Of a stretch of DNA of 64,000 nt, positions 43,498 through 52,322 are shown piece by piece. Source of the DNA: CAZQXD01 sp964597315 (GTDB lineage: Bacteria > Pseudomonadota > Gammaproteobacteria > Competibacterales > Competibacteraceae); contig CAZQXD010000008.1 of the NCBI GenBank assembly GCA_964597315.1, forward strand, positions 1-64,000, written 5' to 3'. Both the position numbers and the translations under genes were made by a program. Position 1 is the first letter of the stretch, and every line of letters starts with the position of its first letter. Under the pieces are notes generated by a model. It searched no databases and was not told the origin of the DNA. It saw nothing but the letters and a program-made list of their open reading frames with translations.

Positions 43498-43630
43498 AAT
43501 CGAATATGCTTTTTTTATATAAATTTATCTCGAAAAAGTACTTTTAATGCATATAAACCGGTGGTAGCGTTGCATCACTCCGCCGGTAACTCCACATTCC
43601 CGACAGCTCTCCGAGCGACAGAGGCAAGGT

Positions 43631-45934
43631 ATGACCACCTGGAAAGAACAACTGGCCGACCGGCTATCCACCGATCTGGCCCGCGAAATCGATATATTCG
43701 AAACCCAGATCCACCTGAAGCGACAGGGTAAGGTCGATGACAAGCTGTTCGCCGAGACCCGCCTGCGTCGGGGCGCCTATGGCCAGCGCTACGACAACGG
43801 CCAGCGCCACGATGGCGTCGAGACCCGCGCCCTGGGCTTTGCCTCCGGCGAACTGACCAAAGGCCCCGAAACCCTGTGGGATGCTCCGGGGATGCAGCGC
43901 ATCAAGATCCCCTTCGGCGGCCTTAGCCCCGAGCAACTGGAAGTCCTGGCCGACACCGCCGAGGAATACTCCGACGCCATCGCCCATATCACCACCCGCC
44001 AGGACGTCCAGCTTCATTACGTCCATATCGACGATACCCCGGACCTGATGCGCCGACTGGCGGGAGTGGGCATCACCACCCGGGAAGCCTGCGGCAACAC
44101 GGTGCGCAACGTCACCGCCTGCCCTCTGGCCGGCGTCTGCCGTGGCGAAACCTTCGATACCACCCCTTATGCCAAGGCCCTGGCCAGGTTTCTGCTGGGC
44201 CACCCGGACGCCCAGGACTTCGGACGCAAGTTCAAGGCCAGTTTTTCCGGCTGCAAGCACAGTGCCTGTGGACTCACCAACCTCCATGATTTCGGCTGCA
44301 TTGCCCGCACCCGCACGGAGAACGGTGTCGAAAAGCGCGGCTTCGAAGTCTATGTGGGTGGTGGCCTGGGCGCCGTGCCCCACGACGCCAAGCTGCTCTC
44401 GGAGTTCGTGCCCGAGGAGGAATTGCTACCCCTGGCCCAGGCCGTCTCCCGGGTGTTCGCCCGCCTGGGTGAAAAGAAAAACCGCGGCCGAGCGCGGCTC
44501 AAGTTCTTGGTGGCCAACCTGGGTATCGACGAATTCCGCCGCCTGGTCCTGGAGGAGCGGAAAATCCTGCCCCACGACCCCGCCTGGACAAACTGGATCG
44601 ACGAACTGCCCGCCTGGAACGAACAGCCCCTCAAGCCCGCCCAGGCCCTGGCACAGACCGGCGACCCCGACTTCCAAACCTGGCGGGCCAGCAATGTCTA
44701 CCCCCAGAAACAGGACGGCTACGCCGTCGCCACGGTGGCCCTGCCCCTGGGGGATATCACCTCTCGCCAGCTCCGGCAATTGGCCGATATCGCCCGTCGC
44801 TATAACGGCGGCCACCTGCGCAGCACCGTGGATCAGAATATCGTCCTGCGTTGGGTCGCCGAGGCCGATTTACCGGCCCTGTACGCCGACCTCAAGGCCG
44901 CTAATCTGGCCACCCCCGGAGCCGGCACCATCCTGGACGTCACCGCCTGCCCTGGCACCGATACCTGCAAGCTCGGTATCGCCTCCTCCCGGGGTCTGGC
45001 GGCGGAGTTGTCCGAGCGCCTGGCCGCCAAGGCCCACACCTTGGACGAGGCCATTCGCGGCCTGCATATCAAGATCAGCGGCTGCTTTAACTCCTGCGGC
45101 CAGCATCATCTGGCCGACCTGGGTTTCTACGGGGTCAGTCGTAAGGTGGCTGGCACCACCGTGCCCCATTTCCGGGTGGTGCTGGGCGGCCAGTGGGAGG
45201 AAAACGCTGGCGCCTACGGGGAAACCATCGGCGCTGTGCCCTCCAAGCGCATCCCCGAATTTATTGACCGGATCACCGATAAATACCTGCAAGAGCGCCA
45301 GAAGCTGGAAACCTTCCGTGAGTTCGTGCGGCGAGTGGGCAAGAAGAACCTGAAGGTCCTGGTGGACGAACTGGCGGTGGTGCCTGCCTATGACGAGGAC
45401 CGCTCGTTCTACTCCGACTGGCGCGACCCTCGGGAATTCACCATCCAGGACATCGGCACCGGTGAATGCGCCGGAGCGGTGGTGTCCCGGGTGGAGTTCG
45501 ACCTCCAGGAAGCCGAGCGCCGTTATTTCGAGGCGCTGCTCAAGTTCGATGACGGGGACTGGGAGGGGGCCGACCGTACCGCCTACAGCGCCATGATGGA
45601 AGCCGCTGCGGCCCTGGTCCGTGACCAATGGCAGGACCTGCCCGACGACCCCGACACGGTGGTGGCGGAATTCCGCGCCCGGCTCTATGACACCCAGTTA
45701 TTCCACGACAAATACGCCGGCGGCAAGTTCGCCCAGTACCTGTTCGCCCGCCATGCCGATCAGGACCGGCGCTTCGACAAGGACCTGGCCCGCCATGTAC
45801 TGGAGGAGGCCCAGTTGTTCATCGAAGCGGCCTACGCTTGCCATAACCGGGTTCTGGAACAACGGGCCAAGAACGCCGCTCCATTGCCGCCCCGTCGAAA
45901 AAAGCGCAAGCCGGCCGCGACGGCGTCCGACTGA
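43631..45934 (+). CDS. Siroheme nitrite/sulfite reductase with C-terminal HEPN-like domain
   Basis: A 767-aa protein. Residues 1-580 form two ferredoxin-like half-domains and two siroheme/Fe4S4 half-domains. The cluster ligands are in TACPGTDTCKLGIA and KISGCFNSCGQHHLADLGF (Cys-x5-Cys, Cys-x3-Cys). The earlier NVTACPLAGVC and SFSGCKHSACG form the paired half-motif. The last ~130 residues are a helical HEPN-like domain (LQEAERRYFEALLKFDDGDW, AYSAMMEAAAALV) with a basic tail. Assimilatory sulfite reduction fits the nearby cysD-cysNC and cysM; nitrite reduction cannot be excluded. The upstream 133 bp is strikingly A/T-rich and probably holds the promoter. Confidence 0.92.
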   Translation: MTTWKEQLADRLSTDLAREIDIFETQIHLKRQGKVDDKLFAETRLRRGAYGQRYDNGQRHDGVETRALGFASGELTKGPETLWDAPGMQRIKIPFGGLSPEQLEVLADTAEEYSDAIAHITTRQDVQLHYVHIDDTPDLMRRLAGVGITTREACGNTVRNVTACPLAGVCRGETFDTTPYAKALARFLLGHPDAQDFGRKFKASFSGCKHSACGLTNLHDFGCIARTRTENGVEKRGFEVYVGGGLGAVPHDAKLLSEFVPEEELLPLAQAVSRVFARLGEKKNRGRARLKFLVANLGIDEFRRLVLEERKILPHDPAWTNWIDELPAWNEQPLKPAQALAQTGDPDFQTWRASNVYPQKQDGYAVATVALPLGDITSRQLRQLADIARRYNGGHLRSTVDQNIVLRWVAEADLPALYADLKAANLATPGAGTILDVTACPGTDTCKLGIASSRGLAAELSERLAAKAHTLDEAIRGLHIKISGCFNSCGQHHLADLGFYGVSRKVAGTTVPHFRVVLGGQWEENAGAYGETIGAVPSKRIPEFIDRITDKYLQERQKLETFREFVRRVGKKNLKVLVDELAVVPAYDEDRSFYSDWRDPREFTIQDIGTGECAGAVVSRVEFDLQEAERRYFEALLKFDDGDWEGADRTAYSAMMEAAAALVRDQWQDLPDDPDTVVAEFRARLYDTQLFHDKYAGGKFAQYLFARHADQDRRFDKDLARHVLEEAQLFIEAAYACHNRVLEQRAKNAAPLPPRRKKRKPAATASD

Positions 45935-45946
45935 GGAAGGTTGACC

Positions 45947-46528
45947 ATGGATTTTCATAAAATTGGGGTTAAGGTCTACGCCGAACATCCCCTCGACGAC
46001 CCCCTGGACCTGATCCCGGTGTTTCATCGCTGGATTCAGCAAAGTCTATTGGATGACCTATTGATCGACGTGGCCGATTACAGCCATGTCCCTCAGGGTC
46101 CGGGCATCATGCTGATCGCCCATGAAGGCAATTACGCCCTGGACGAAACCACCGGCCGCCCAGGGCTGGCTTATTACAGCAAGCGGGAACTGGCGGGCGG
46201 CCTGGATGAGCGGCTGGCCACGGTCCTTGGCAAAGCCCTGGCGGCCTGTCGGCTGCTGGAGCAGGACAGTGAACTACGTTTTCGGGGTGAGGCCCTACAG
46301 GTATTCGTCAACGACCGCCTGGCCGCCCCCAACGATGACGCCTCCCTGGCGGCCCTGGAGCCAGTCTTGGGCGCCCTGGCCGCACGGCTGTATCCGGGCC
46401 AGGAAATCTCCCTTGAGCGAGCCGACACCGACCCCCGGGAGCGGCTAGGGATAGAACTGCGCGCCCCGGAGGCGGTGACGGTGACAACCCTGCTGGAGCG
46501 GTTGGAGGGTGGCGACCGTCCGGCCTGA
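45947..46528 (+). CDS. Conserved hypothetical protein coupled to the siroheme reductase
   Basis: A 193-aa soluble protein, starting MDFHKIGVKVYAEHPLDDPL, with HVPQGPGIMLIAHEGNYALD and YYSKRELAGGLDERL as the most distinctive stretches. No membrane segment, cofactor motif or known domain is obvious to me. It starts 12 bp after the reductase stop behind GAGGAAGG, so the two are co-transcribed. It may be an accessory or maturation factor of the reductase; that is inference from position only. A TTG two codons earlier (45941) is an alternative start. Confidence 0.7.
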   Translation: MDFHKIGVKVYAEHPLDDPLDLIPVFHRWIQQSLLDDLLIDVADYSHVPQGPGIMLIAHEGNYALDETTGRPGLAYYSKRELAGGLDERLATVLGKALAACRLLEQDSELRFRGEALQVFVNDRLAAPNDDASLAALEPVLGALAARLYPGQEISLERADTDPRERLGIELRAPEAVTVTTLLERLEGGDRPA

Positions 46529-46558
46529 TCCGGGGTTCGGCGCCCGCTCACGCCCCCT

Positions 46559-47011
46559 TCAGGGATCATCCTCGTCCCCCGCCCAGCGCCAAGTGGTCAC
46601 TCGCACCCGCAGTCGGCGCAGGGCTTCGGCCTCGGCGGTATCCGGCAGGATAACCGCCGCGCAGCGGGTGAAACGCCCCGTGGCGAAGCGCAGCACCAGC
46701 AGTTGGGGATGGACATAGCCCCCGAGTAGCCACGCCTCCCGGCGTCGACCGTCACCGTAGCGTAGCCGCCAGACCCCGTCGGCGCCGCATTCCAAGCGTC
46801 GCAGAAACCAGCGGCTGGCGGGCGCGCCGAAGCGATAAAGATTGAAGGTCAGGGATGCCGCCAGGGCCGCGCCCAAAGCCAGGCTCGGCGCCATGGGCAG
46901 CGGGGCGACCATGAGACCCATGGCCGCCAGGCCGTGCAGCCCCCCCAGGGCGGCCAACAGCCGCCGGGAGGGCCTTAGCTCAAGAACCGGCGCTGATCTT
47001 GCGGACCACAT
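46559..47011 (-). CDS. YgfX/CptA-like membrane protein
   Basis: A 150-aa protein with a basic N-terminus and two close membrane segments (residues ~18-55: LLAALGGLHGLAAMGLMVAP, PSLALGAALAASLTF). A soluble domain with RYGDGRRREAWLLGG and HPQLLVLRFATGR follows. This is the layout of YgfX (CptA), the membrane partner encoded after sdhE/ygfY. Its start lies inside the end of sdhE (32-bp overlap), which supports the pairing. Sequence similarity to E. coli CptA is modest. Confidence 0.78.
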   Translation of the reverse strand: MWSARSAPVLELRPSRRLLAALGGLHGLAAMGLMVAPLPMAPSLALGAALAASLTFNLYRFGAPASRWFLRRLECGADGVWRLRYGDGRRREAWLLGGYVHPQLLVLRFATGRFTRCAAVILPDTAEAEALRRLRVRVTTWRWAGDEDDP

Positions 47012-47216
47012 CGGCCACCGCCGGATCGGCGGGGATGTGGCGACCGATCAGATAACCGTATAGCTCCGGGTCCTGCAACTCCAGCAGGTCCGCGAAAAGG
47101 GTCTGCTCCTGTACGGAGGCGCTGTCGTAGTGGCGCTCCAGATAGCGCAGCAGCAAGACATCCAGTTCCTTCATGCCACGTCGGCTACGCCACACCAGTT
47201 TCGAGCGTTCGCTCAT
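46980..47216 (-). CDS. sdhE: FAD assembly factor SdhE (SDHAF2 homologue)
   Basis: A 78-aa protein with the RGMKELD motif that contacts the flavoprotein (SRRGMKELDVLLLRYLERHY) and LLELQDPELYGYLIG. SdhE promotes covalent attachment of FAD to SdhA. It lies 15 bp after sdhB on the same strand, so it is made with its client. YgfX overlaps its end. Confidence 0.95.
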   Translation of the reverse strand: MSERSKLVWRSRRGMKELDVLLLRYLERHYDSASVQEQTLFADLLELQDPELYGYLIGRHIPADPAVADVVRKISAGS

Positions 47217-47231
47217 GACTTCACCGCCCCT

Positions 47232-48008
47232 TTAGCGGCGCAACACCATCATTTTCTTGATCTCGGCGATGGCCTTGGCCGGGTTCAGGCCCTTGGGACA
47301 GGTCCGGGTGCAATTCATGATGGTATGGCAGCGGTACAGCCGGAACGGGTCTTCCAGATTGTCCAGGCGTTCGCCGGTGAATTCATCCCGAGAGTCGGCG
47401 ATCCAGCGGTAGGCTTGCAACAGGATGGCCGGTCCCAGGTAACGCTCGCCGTTCCACCAGTAGCTGGGACAACTAGTGGAGCAGCAGGCGCACAAAATGC
47501 ACTCATACAGCCCGTCCAGCTTGGCCCGGTCCTCCTTGGACTGGAGCCGCTCCCGATCCGGGGGCGGGGGGGTCTGGGTCTGCATCCAGGGCTTGATGGA
47601 AGCATACTGGGCGTAGAAGTGGGTCAGATCGGGCACCAGATCCTTCACCACCGGCATATGGGGCAGCGGGTTGATCTTGGCGTCCCCTTCGATCTCCTCA
47701 ATGGCCTTGGTGCAGGCCAGGGTGTTGGTGCCGTCGATGTTCATGGCGCAGGAGCCGCAGATGCCCTCCCGGCAGGAGCGCCGGAAGGTCAGAGTCGGGT
47801 CGATTTCGTTTTTGATTTTGATCAGGGCGTCCAGCACCATCGGCCCGCAGGCGTCCAGGTCCACCTCATAGGTATCGATTCGGGGATTTTTACCGTCGTC
47901 CGGGTTCCAGCGGTAGATATGGAAGGATTTGCCCCGCTTCACATCCGCGGCGGCGTGAGACTTGCCCTTCTGGATGATCGAATTGGGAGGAAGCTTGAAT
48001 TCGGCCAT
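47232..48008 (-). CDS. sdhB: Succinate dehydrogenase iron-sulfur subunit
   Basis: The 258-aa electron-transfer subunit of complex II. The 2Fe-2S cysteines are in RSCREGICGSCAMNI. The 4Fe-4S/3Fe-4S ligands are in CILCACCSTSCPSYWWN and CHTIMNCTRTCPKGLNP. GAGGG precedes the ATG at 48008. It is 12 bp downstream of sdhA. Confidence 0.97.
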   Translation of the reverse strand: MAEFKLPPNSIIQKGKSHAAADVKRGKSFHIYRWNPDDGKNPRIDTYEVDLDACGPMVLDALIKIKNEIDPTLTFRRSCREGICGSCAMNIDGTNTLACTKAIEEIEGDAKINPLPHMPVVKDLVPDLTHFYAQYASIKPWMQTQTPPPPDRERLQSKEDRAKLDGLYECILCACCSTSCPSYWWNGERYLGPAILLQAYRWIADSRDEFTGERLDNLEDPFRLYRCHTIMNCTRTCPKGLNPAKAIAEIKKMMVLRR

Positions 48009-48020
48009 GGGGTTTCCCTC

Positions 48021-49811
48021 TTAGTAGACGCGCTTCTTGGGCGGGAAGTACTCGACCTCGTCGCTCAGGGTATAGGTATGCACCGGTCGGTAGTCGATCT
48101 TCACCGTCCCATCCGGCTCCAGCCAAGTCAGGGTGTGCTTCATCCAGGTCACGTCGTCTCGCTCCGGGTAGTCCTCCCGGGCATGGGCGCCGCGGCTCTC
48201 CTGGCGATTGTGGGCGGCCCCGATGGACACCACCGCGCAGCCCAGCAGGTTGTCCAGTTCCAGGGTTTCCACCAGATCGGAGTTCCAGACCAGGGAACGG
48301 TCGGAGACTTTGACGTCCTCGAAGGACTGGTGGATGCCCTGCATTTTCTGGATGCCCTCGGCCATGACCGGACCGGTGCGGAACACTGCGGCGTGGTTTT
48401 GCATGGTGCGCTGCATATCCAGGCGGATCTTGGCTGTGGGGCTGTGACCCTTGGCGTCGCGTAGTTTATCGAAACGGCCCAGCACGGCGTCCACCGAATC
48501 TTTGGGCAGGGTCTTGTGCTGCTGGCCGGATTTGATGACCTCGGCGCAGCGGATGGCGGCGGCCCGGCCAAAAACCACGATATCCAACAGGGAGTTGGAA
48601 CCCAGGCGATTGGCTCCATGCACCGACACGCAGGCGGCCTCACCAATGGCCATCAACCCCGGCACTACGGTATCGGGGTTGCCGTCGCGCAGGGTCACCA
48701 CCTCGCCGTGATAATTGGTGGGGATGCCGCCCATGTTGTAGTGGACCGTGGGCAGCACCGGGATCGGCTCCTTGGTCACGTCCACGCCGGCGAAGATCTT
48801 AGCGGTCTCGGATATACCCGGCAACCGCTCGTGGAGTACGTCGGCGCCTAGGTGTTCCAGGTGCAGATGTATATGGTCTTGCTCGGCGCCGACCCCCCGG
48901 CCTTCGCGGATCTCCATCGTCATGGAGCGGCTGACCACGTCCCGAGAAGCCAGATCCTTGGCGTTGGGGGCGTAGCGCTCCATAAACCGCTCGCCCTTGG
49001 AGTTGGTCAGATACCCGCCCTCGCCCCGGGCGCCCTCGGTGATCAGACAGCCAGAGCCGTAAATACCGGTGGGGTGAAACTGGGTGAATTCCATATCCTG
49101 GAGGGGCAGCCCGGCCCGCAGCACCATGCCGTTACCGTCGCCGGTGCAGGTATGGGCGCTGGTGGCGGAGAAATAGGACCGGCCATAGCCACCGGTGGCC
49201 AGCACGGTCATGTGGGCCCGAAGAACATGCAGGGCGCCCTCGGCCAGATCCCAGGCCACCACGCCACGGCAAGCGCCGTCCCCGTCCATGATCAGGTCGG
49301 TGGCGAAGTATTCGATAAAAAACTCCGCCTGGTGTTTCAGGGACTGTTGGTACAGGGTGTGGAGAATGGCGTGACCGGTGCGGTCGGCCGCCGCGCAGGT
49401 ACGTTGGGCCTGGCCCTCGCCGTAGTTGGTGGTCATGCCCCCGAAAGGCCGCTGGTAGATGCGCCCATCCTCGGTGCGGGAGAACGGCACCCCCTGGTGT
49501 TCCAGTTCGATTACCGCCGGCACCGCCTCCCGGCACATGTATTCGATGGCGTCCTGGTCGCCCAGCCAATCCGAACCCTTGACCGTGTCGTACATATGCC
49601 AGCGCCAGTCGTCCGGCCCCATATTTCCCAGTGAGGCGGACATGCCCCCCTGGGCCGCTACGGTATGGGAGCGGGTGGGGAAGACCTTGGTGATACAGGC
49701 GGTGTTCAGGCCCTTCTCGGCCATGCCGAAGGTGGCCCGCAGCCCGGCCCCGCCGGCCCCCACCACCACTACATCGTATTTATGCTCGATAACCTTGTAA
49801 TCGCTTGTCAT
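48021..49811 (-). CDS. sdhA: Succinate dehydrogenase flavoprotein subunit
   Basis: The 596-aa catalytic subunit of complex II. The FAD-binding motif is VVVVGAGGAGLRATFGMA, the covalent-flavin His is in TRSHTVAAQGGMSA, and substrate residues include HGANRLGSNSLLDIVVFG. It oxidises succinate to fumarate at the cytoplasmic face. Its FAD is attached with the help of SdhE, encoded two genes downstream. GGAGG lies upstream of the ATG at 49811. Confidence 0.97.
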   Translation of the reverse strand: MTSDYKVIEHKYDVVVVGAGGAGLRATFGMAEKGLNTACITKVFPTRSHTVAAQGGMSASLGNMGPDDWRWHMYDTVKGSDWLGDQDAIEYMCREAVPAVIELEHQGVPFSRTEDGRIYQRPFGGMTTNYGEGQAQRTCAAADRTGHAILHTLYQQSLKHQAEFFIEYFATDLIMDGDGACRGVVAWDLAEGALHVLRAHMTVLATGGYGRSYFSATSAHTCTGDGNGMVLRAGLPLQDMEFTQFHPTGIYGSGCLITEGARGEGGYLTNSKGERFMERYAPNAKDLASRDVVSRSMTMEIREGRGVGAEQDHIHLHLEHLGADVLHERLPGISETAKIFAGVDVTKEPIPVLPTVHYNMGGIPTNYHGEVVTLRDGNPDTVVPGLMAIGEAACVSVHGANRLGSNSLLDIVVFGRAAAIRCAEVIKSGQQHKTLPKDSVDAVLGRFDKLRDAKGHSPTAKIRLDMQRTMQNHAAVFRTGPVMAEGIQKMQGIHQSFEDVKVSDRSLVWNSDLVETLELDNLLGCAVVSIGAAHNRQESRGAHAREDYPERDDVTWMKHTLTWLEPDGTVKIDYRPVHTYTLSDEVEYFPPKKRVY

Positions 49812-49817
49812 GTATCC

Positions 49818-50198
49818 CTAGCCTCCGAAGGCGATGCGCAGGACGGAGAAAATGGCCATAGCGCCCAGCACCACCATGGTGAATTTGACGACCATCAGGG
49901 CGGCGAATTTATAAGGCTTGTGGTGGACATAATCCTCGATGATTACCGCCAATCCCAGGGCGCCATGCCAGAAGGTCACCCCCAGGAACAGCACCAGCAT
50001 CACGGCGTTGAAGGGCCGACCAATCCAGTGGATCGCCTCAAGATAGCCAGCATGGGACACGGATACGACAGCATAGACAAACCACAGGGTCAGGGGCACC
50101 AATGCCAGTGAGGACAGGCGTTCGGCCCACCAATGGCCGGTTCCTTCCTTGGCGGAACCCAGACCCCGGGCGCGGGCAAGCGGTGTGCGCAGATTCAT
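49818..50198 (-). CDS. sdhD: Succinate dehydrogenase membrane anchor subunit SdhD
   Basis: A 126-aa protein with three membrane segments. It starts MNLRTPLARARGLGSAKEGT and includes HWWAERLSSLALVPLTLWF and FLGVTFWHGALGLAVIIEDYVH. The final motif carries the His/Asp-Tyr region used for heme b and quinone binding. The start at 50198 follows GAGGGAGAG. It lies between sdhC and sdhA. Confidence 0.93.
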   Translation of the reverse strand: MNLRTPLARARGLGSAKEGTGHWWAERLSSLALVPLTLWFVYAVVSVSHAGYLEAIHWIGRPFNAVMLVLFLGVTFWHGALGLAVIIEDYVHHKPYKFAALMVVKFTMVVLGAMAIFSVLRIAFGG

Positions 50199-50212
50199 GG
50201 TTGTTCTCTCCC

Positions 50213-50599
50213 TCAGGGCGCGGCGATAAGCCAGGTCAGCAGAGTACAGACCGCAGTGGCGATCATCACGGCCTTGCCGGACTTGTAGACAGTGGAGATC
50301 TCGAACCCGAGTCCTGTATCCCAGAACAGATGGCGGATGCCGTTGAACAGATGGAAATACAAGGCCCCGGTCCACAGGAACAACACCAACTGGCCGAGCA
50401 TGGAACCCAGAACATGGTGGGCGTTTTCATAGGCTTCGGGGCCGGAGGCGGCGGCGATCAGCCAGTACACCACCAACCCAGTGCCTGCGGCCAAAGCAGC
50501 GCCGGTGGCCCGATGGGTGATGGACAACATGGAGGTTAGCTGGGGTTTATAGTAAGGACCGATCATGAACGGCGACAGCGGCCGCTTATCCGTTGCCAT
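50213..50599 (-). CDS. sdhC: Succinate dehydrogenase cytochrome b556 subunit SdhC
   Basis: A 128-aa protein with three membrane segments. RPLSPFMIGPYYKPQLTSML and SITHRATGAAL are the N-terminal SdhC signature with quinone-site Ser/Arg. FHLFNGIRHLFWDTG holds the heme-ligand His. The ATG at 50599 follows GAGGTGG. It is the first structural gene of sdhCDAB, with a small DUF1674 gene upstream on the same strand. Confidence 0.95.
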   Translation of the reverse strand: MATDKRPLSPFMIGPYYKPQLTSMLSITHRATGAALAAGTGLVVYWLIAAASGPEAYENAHHVLGSMLGQLVLFLWTGALYFHLFNGIRHLFWDTGLGFEISTVYKSGKAVMIATAVCTLLTWLIAAP

Positions 50600-50781
50600 A
50601 AAGTTCCACCTCGTCTCATTGTGAATTGAAAGGACGTATTTATTGTTGTCAAACTAGGGTTTTGGCTGGGTAGGCCGTATCTTAGCATTGTTGCATCGCA
50701 ACTACGAAACGGCTACAAACCCACCCTCTGAGTTTGAGGACGAATCGGATTCATCACAAACCGTAGGGCCGAAACAACTGT

Positions 50782-50943
50782 TCAGAAATCAATGCAACGT
50801 CCGGCTTTCTCCCAGTCGCCGTAGCGGGTGGGTTCCGGTCCCTTGGGTCCACCGACTTCCTTTGGCCGTGGTTCGGCACGGTCGTTGGGGATGGTGGACG
50901 GCTCGGCCTCGGGCTGGGGTTGCCGTGGCGAATTTTTATTCAT
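50782..50943 (-). CDS. DUF1674 small protein, SDHAF4-like complex II assembly factor
   Basis: A 53-aa gene on the minus strand. It starts MNKNSPRQPQPEAEPS and ends GPEPTRYGDWEKAGRCIDF. That ending is the hallmark of the DUF1674/SDHAF4 family, whose mitochondrial member binds flavinated SdhA and helps join it to SdhB. The N-terminal part is disordered and polar, as in the family. The ATG at 50943 has AAGGTGA about 8 bases upstream. It sits 182 bp upstream of sdhC in the same orientation and faces ygfZ divergently. Confidence 0.88.
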   Translation of the reverse strand: MNKNSPRQPQPEAEPSTIPNDRAEPRPKEVGGPKGPEPTRYGDWEKAGRCIDF

Positions 50944-51132
50944 CGGACTGTCACCTTTATAATTCGGGCCGGCGGGAACGCGGCCGCGACAGATGAGTTC
51001 CCAAAGACACGCGGCGCCTTGATGGTTTCAAAGGCCGCCGCAGGTAGTGCCCGCATTATGCAGATGGAAATTGTTCGGCGCAACGCAAGCAACTCCTGCC
51101 TCCATGGCAGATAACCCTTAAGAGGCGTGACC

Positions 51133-52179
51133 ATGACAGCGGATTGGACTGACTTTCTTACCCAGGCGGGGGCGGTGTTCGACGACGACCGGGTACTCAA
51201 CTTCGGCGATCCAGTGGCGGAATCCCGGGCGGCCCTGGAGGGCGAGGTGTTGTGCGATCTGTCTCATCTGCGGCTCATTCGGATTCAAGGAGAGGATGCC
51301 CAGGGGTTTTTGCAGGGCCAGTTCACCAACGATGTCCGCCGCATCACCCCGGAGCGTAGCCAACTGGGAGCCTGGTGCAGCCCCAAAGGGCGGATGATGG
51401 TGAATTTCCGCCTGTTTATCCGTGACGACGGCTATTATCTACGCCTGCCAGGAGAACTGCTGGCGCCGACTTTGAAACGGCTGCGGTTGTTTGTGTTGCG
51501 CAGTCGGGTGAAGCTAGAGGAAGCCCATGTACTGATTCACTTCGGCCTGTCTGGGCCTCGGGCGGCGAAGCGCCTCCAAGAGAGCCTGGGAGGCATTCCG
51601 ACTCAGGCCGATGGCGTGTTCCACGACCAGAGCCATACAGTGATCCGCCTGCCTGGCGCCACACCCCGCTTTGAGATTTACGCGCCTGTCCAGGCCACCA
51701 AAACCCTGTGGCTAAACCTCGCTTCCCACGCCCGCCCGGCGGGGGCGGAGGTCTGGCGACTGTTGGATATCCGGGCAGGCTTGCCCACCGTGTATCCAGC
51801 CACGACCGAAGTTTTCGTGCCCCAGATGACCAATCTGCACCTGCTGGACGCCGTGAGCTTCAAGAAAGGCTGTTACAGCGGCCAGGAGGTAGTGGCGCGC
51901 ACCCAATACCTGGGCAAGCTCAAGCGGCGCATGTTCCGGGCCAGGGTGGCCGGTCCTACCCTACCCCGGCCCGGAGATGAGCTGCACTCGCCCCTGGCCG
52001 GGGAAAGCCAAGGGGCGGGACGGGTGGTGGACGCCGCCCCCCATCCAGACGGCGGTTTCGAGCTGCTGGCCGTGGCCTTGATTGACTGCGCCGGGCGGGA
52101 TGCGCTGTATCTGGGCCGGGATGGACCAAAGTTGGAACTGGAGGCGCTGCCCTATGTGTTCGAGACACCGGAGGGCTGA
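51133..52179 (+). CDS. ygfZ: YgfZ/GcvT-type folate-dependent Fe-S cluster repair protein
   Basis: A 348-aa protein of the aminomethyltransferase fold. It carries the diagnostic KGCYSGQEVVARTQYLG motif (Cys needed for function) plus FLQGQFTNDV and GRMMVNFRLF in the N-terminal domain. YgfZ supports assembly or repair of Fe-S enzymes, including complex II in some organisms. ATG 51133 has AAGAGG at good spacing; the GTG at 51127 is too close. It is divergent from the DUF1674-sdh group. Confidence 0.93.
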   Translation: MTADWTDFLTQAGAVFDDDRVLNFGDPVAESRAALEGEVLCDLSHLRLIRIQGEDAQGFLQGQFTNDVRRITPERSQLGAWCSPKGRMMVNFRLFIRDDGYYLRLPGELLAPTLKRLRLFVLRSRVKLEEAHVLIHFGLSGPRAAKRLQESLGGIPTQADGVFHDQSHTVIRLPGATPRFEIYAPVQATKTLWLNLASHARPAGAEVWRLLDIRAGLPTVYPATTEVFVPQMTNLHLLDAVSFKKGCYSGQEVVARTQYLGKLKRRMFRARVAGPTLPRPGDELHSPLAGESQGAGRVVDAAPHPDGGFELLAVALIDCAGRDALYLGRDGPKLELEALPYVFETPEG

Positions 52180-52191
52180 GATGTCTTGAAC

Positions 52192-52280
52192 GATGCGGTT
52201 CGCGCCTCACCGCATCCTACCGCTTCACCGCCCTACGAAGGGCTAAGAAGTAGGCTGTGGTGAGCTTCGCGAACCGCATC
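52192..52280. repeat. Inverted-repeat element between ygfZ and cysNC
   Basis: Perfect 13-bp arms, GATGCGGTTCGCG (52192-52204) and CGCGAACCGCATC (52268-52280), enclose a 63-bp core. The core contains a second GGTGAG/CTCACC-type pairing and CCGCATCCTACC. The layout is that of a non-coding dispersed repeat of the REP/MITE type. It lies tail to tail between two genes, so it may also end transcription. Confidence 0.65.
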
Positions 52281-52322
52281 ATTGTTTGGATTGACAACCA
52301 AGTCGGTATTTACCGATCAGGT

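Noticed and set aside
50688..50996. 102-codon plus-strand frame upstream of ygfZ
   Set aside because: It is antisense to the DUF1674 gene and has no start signal.
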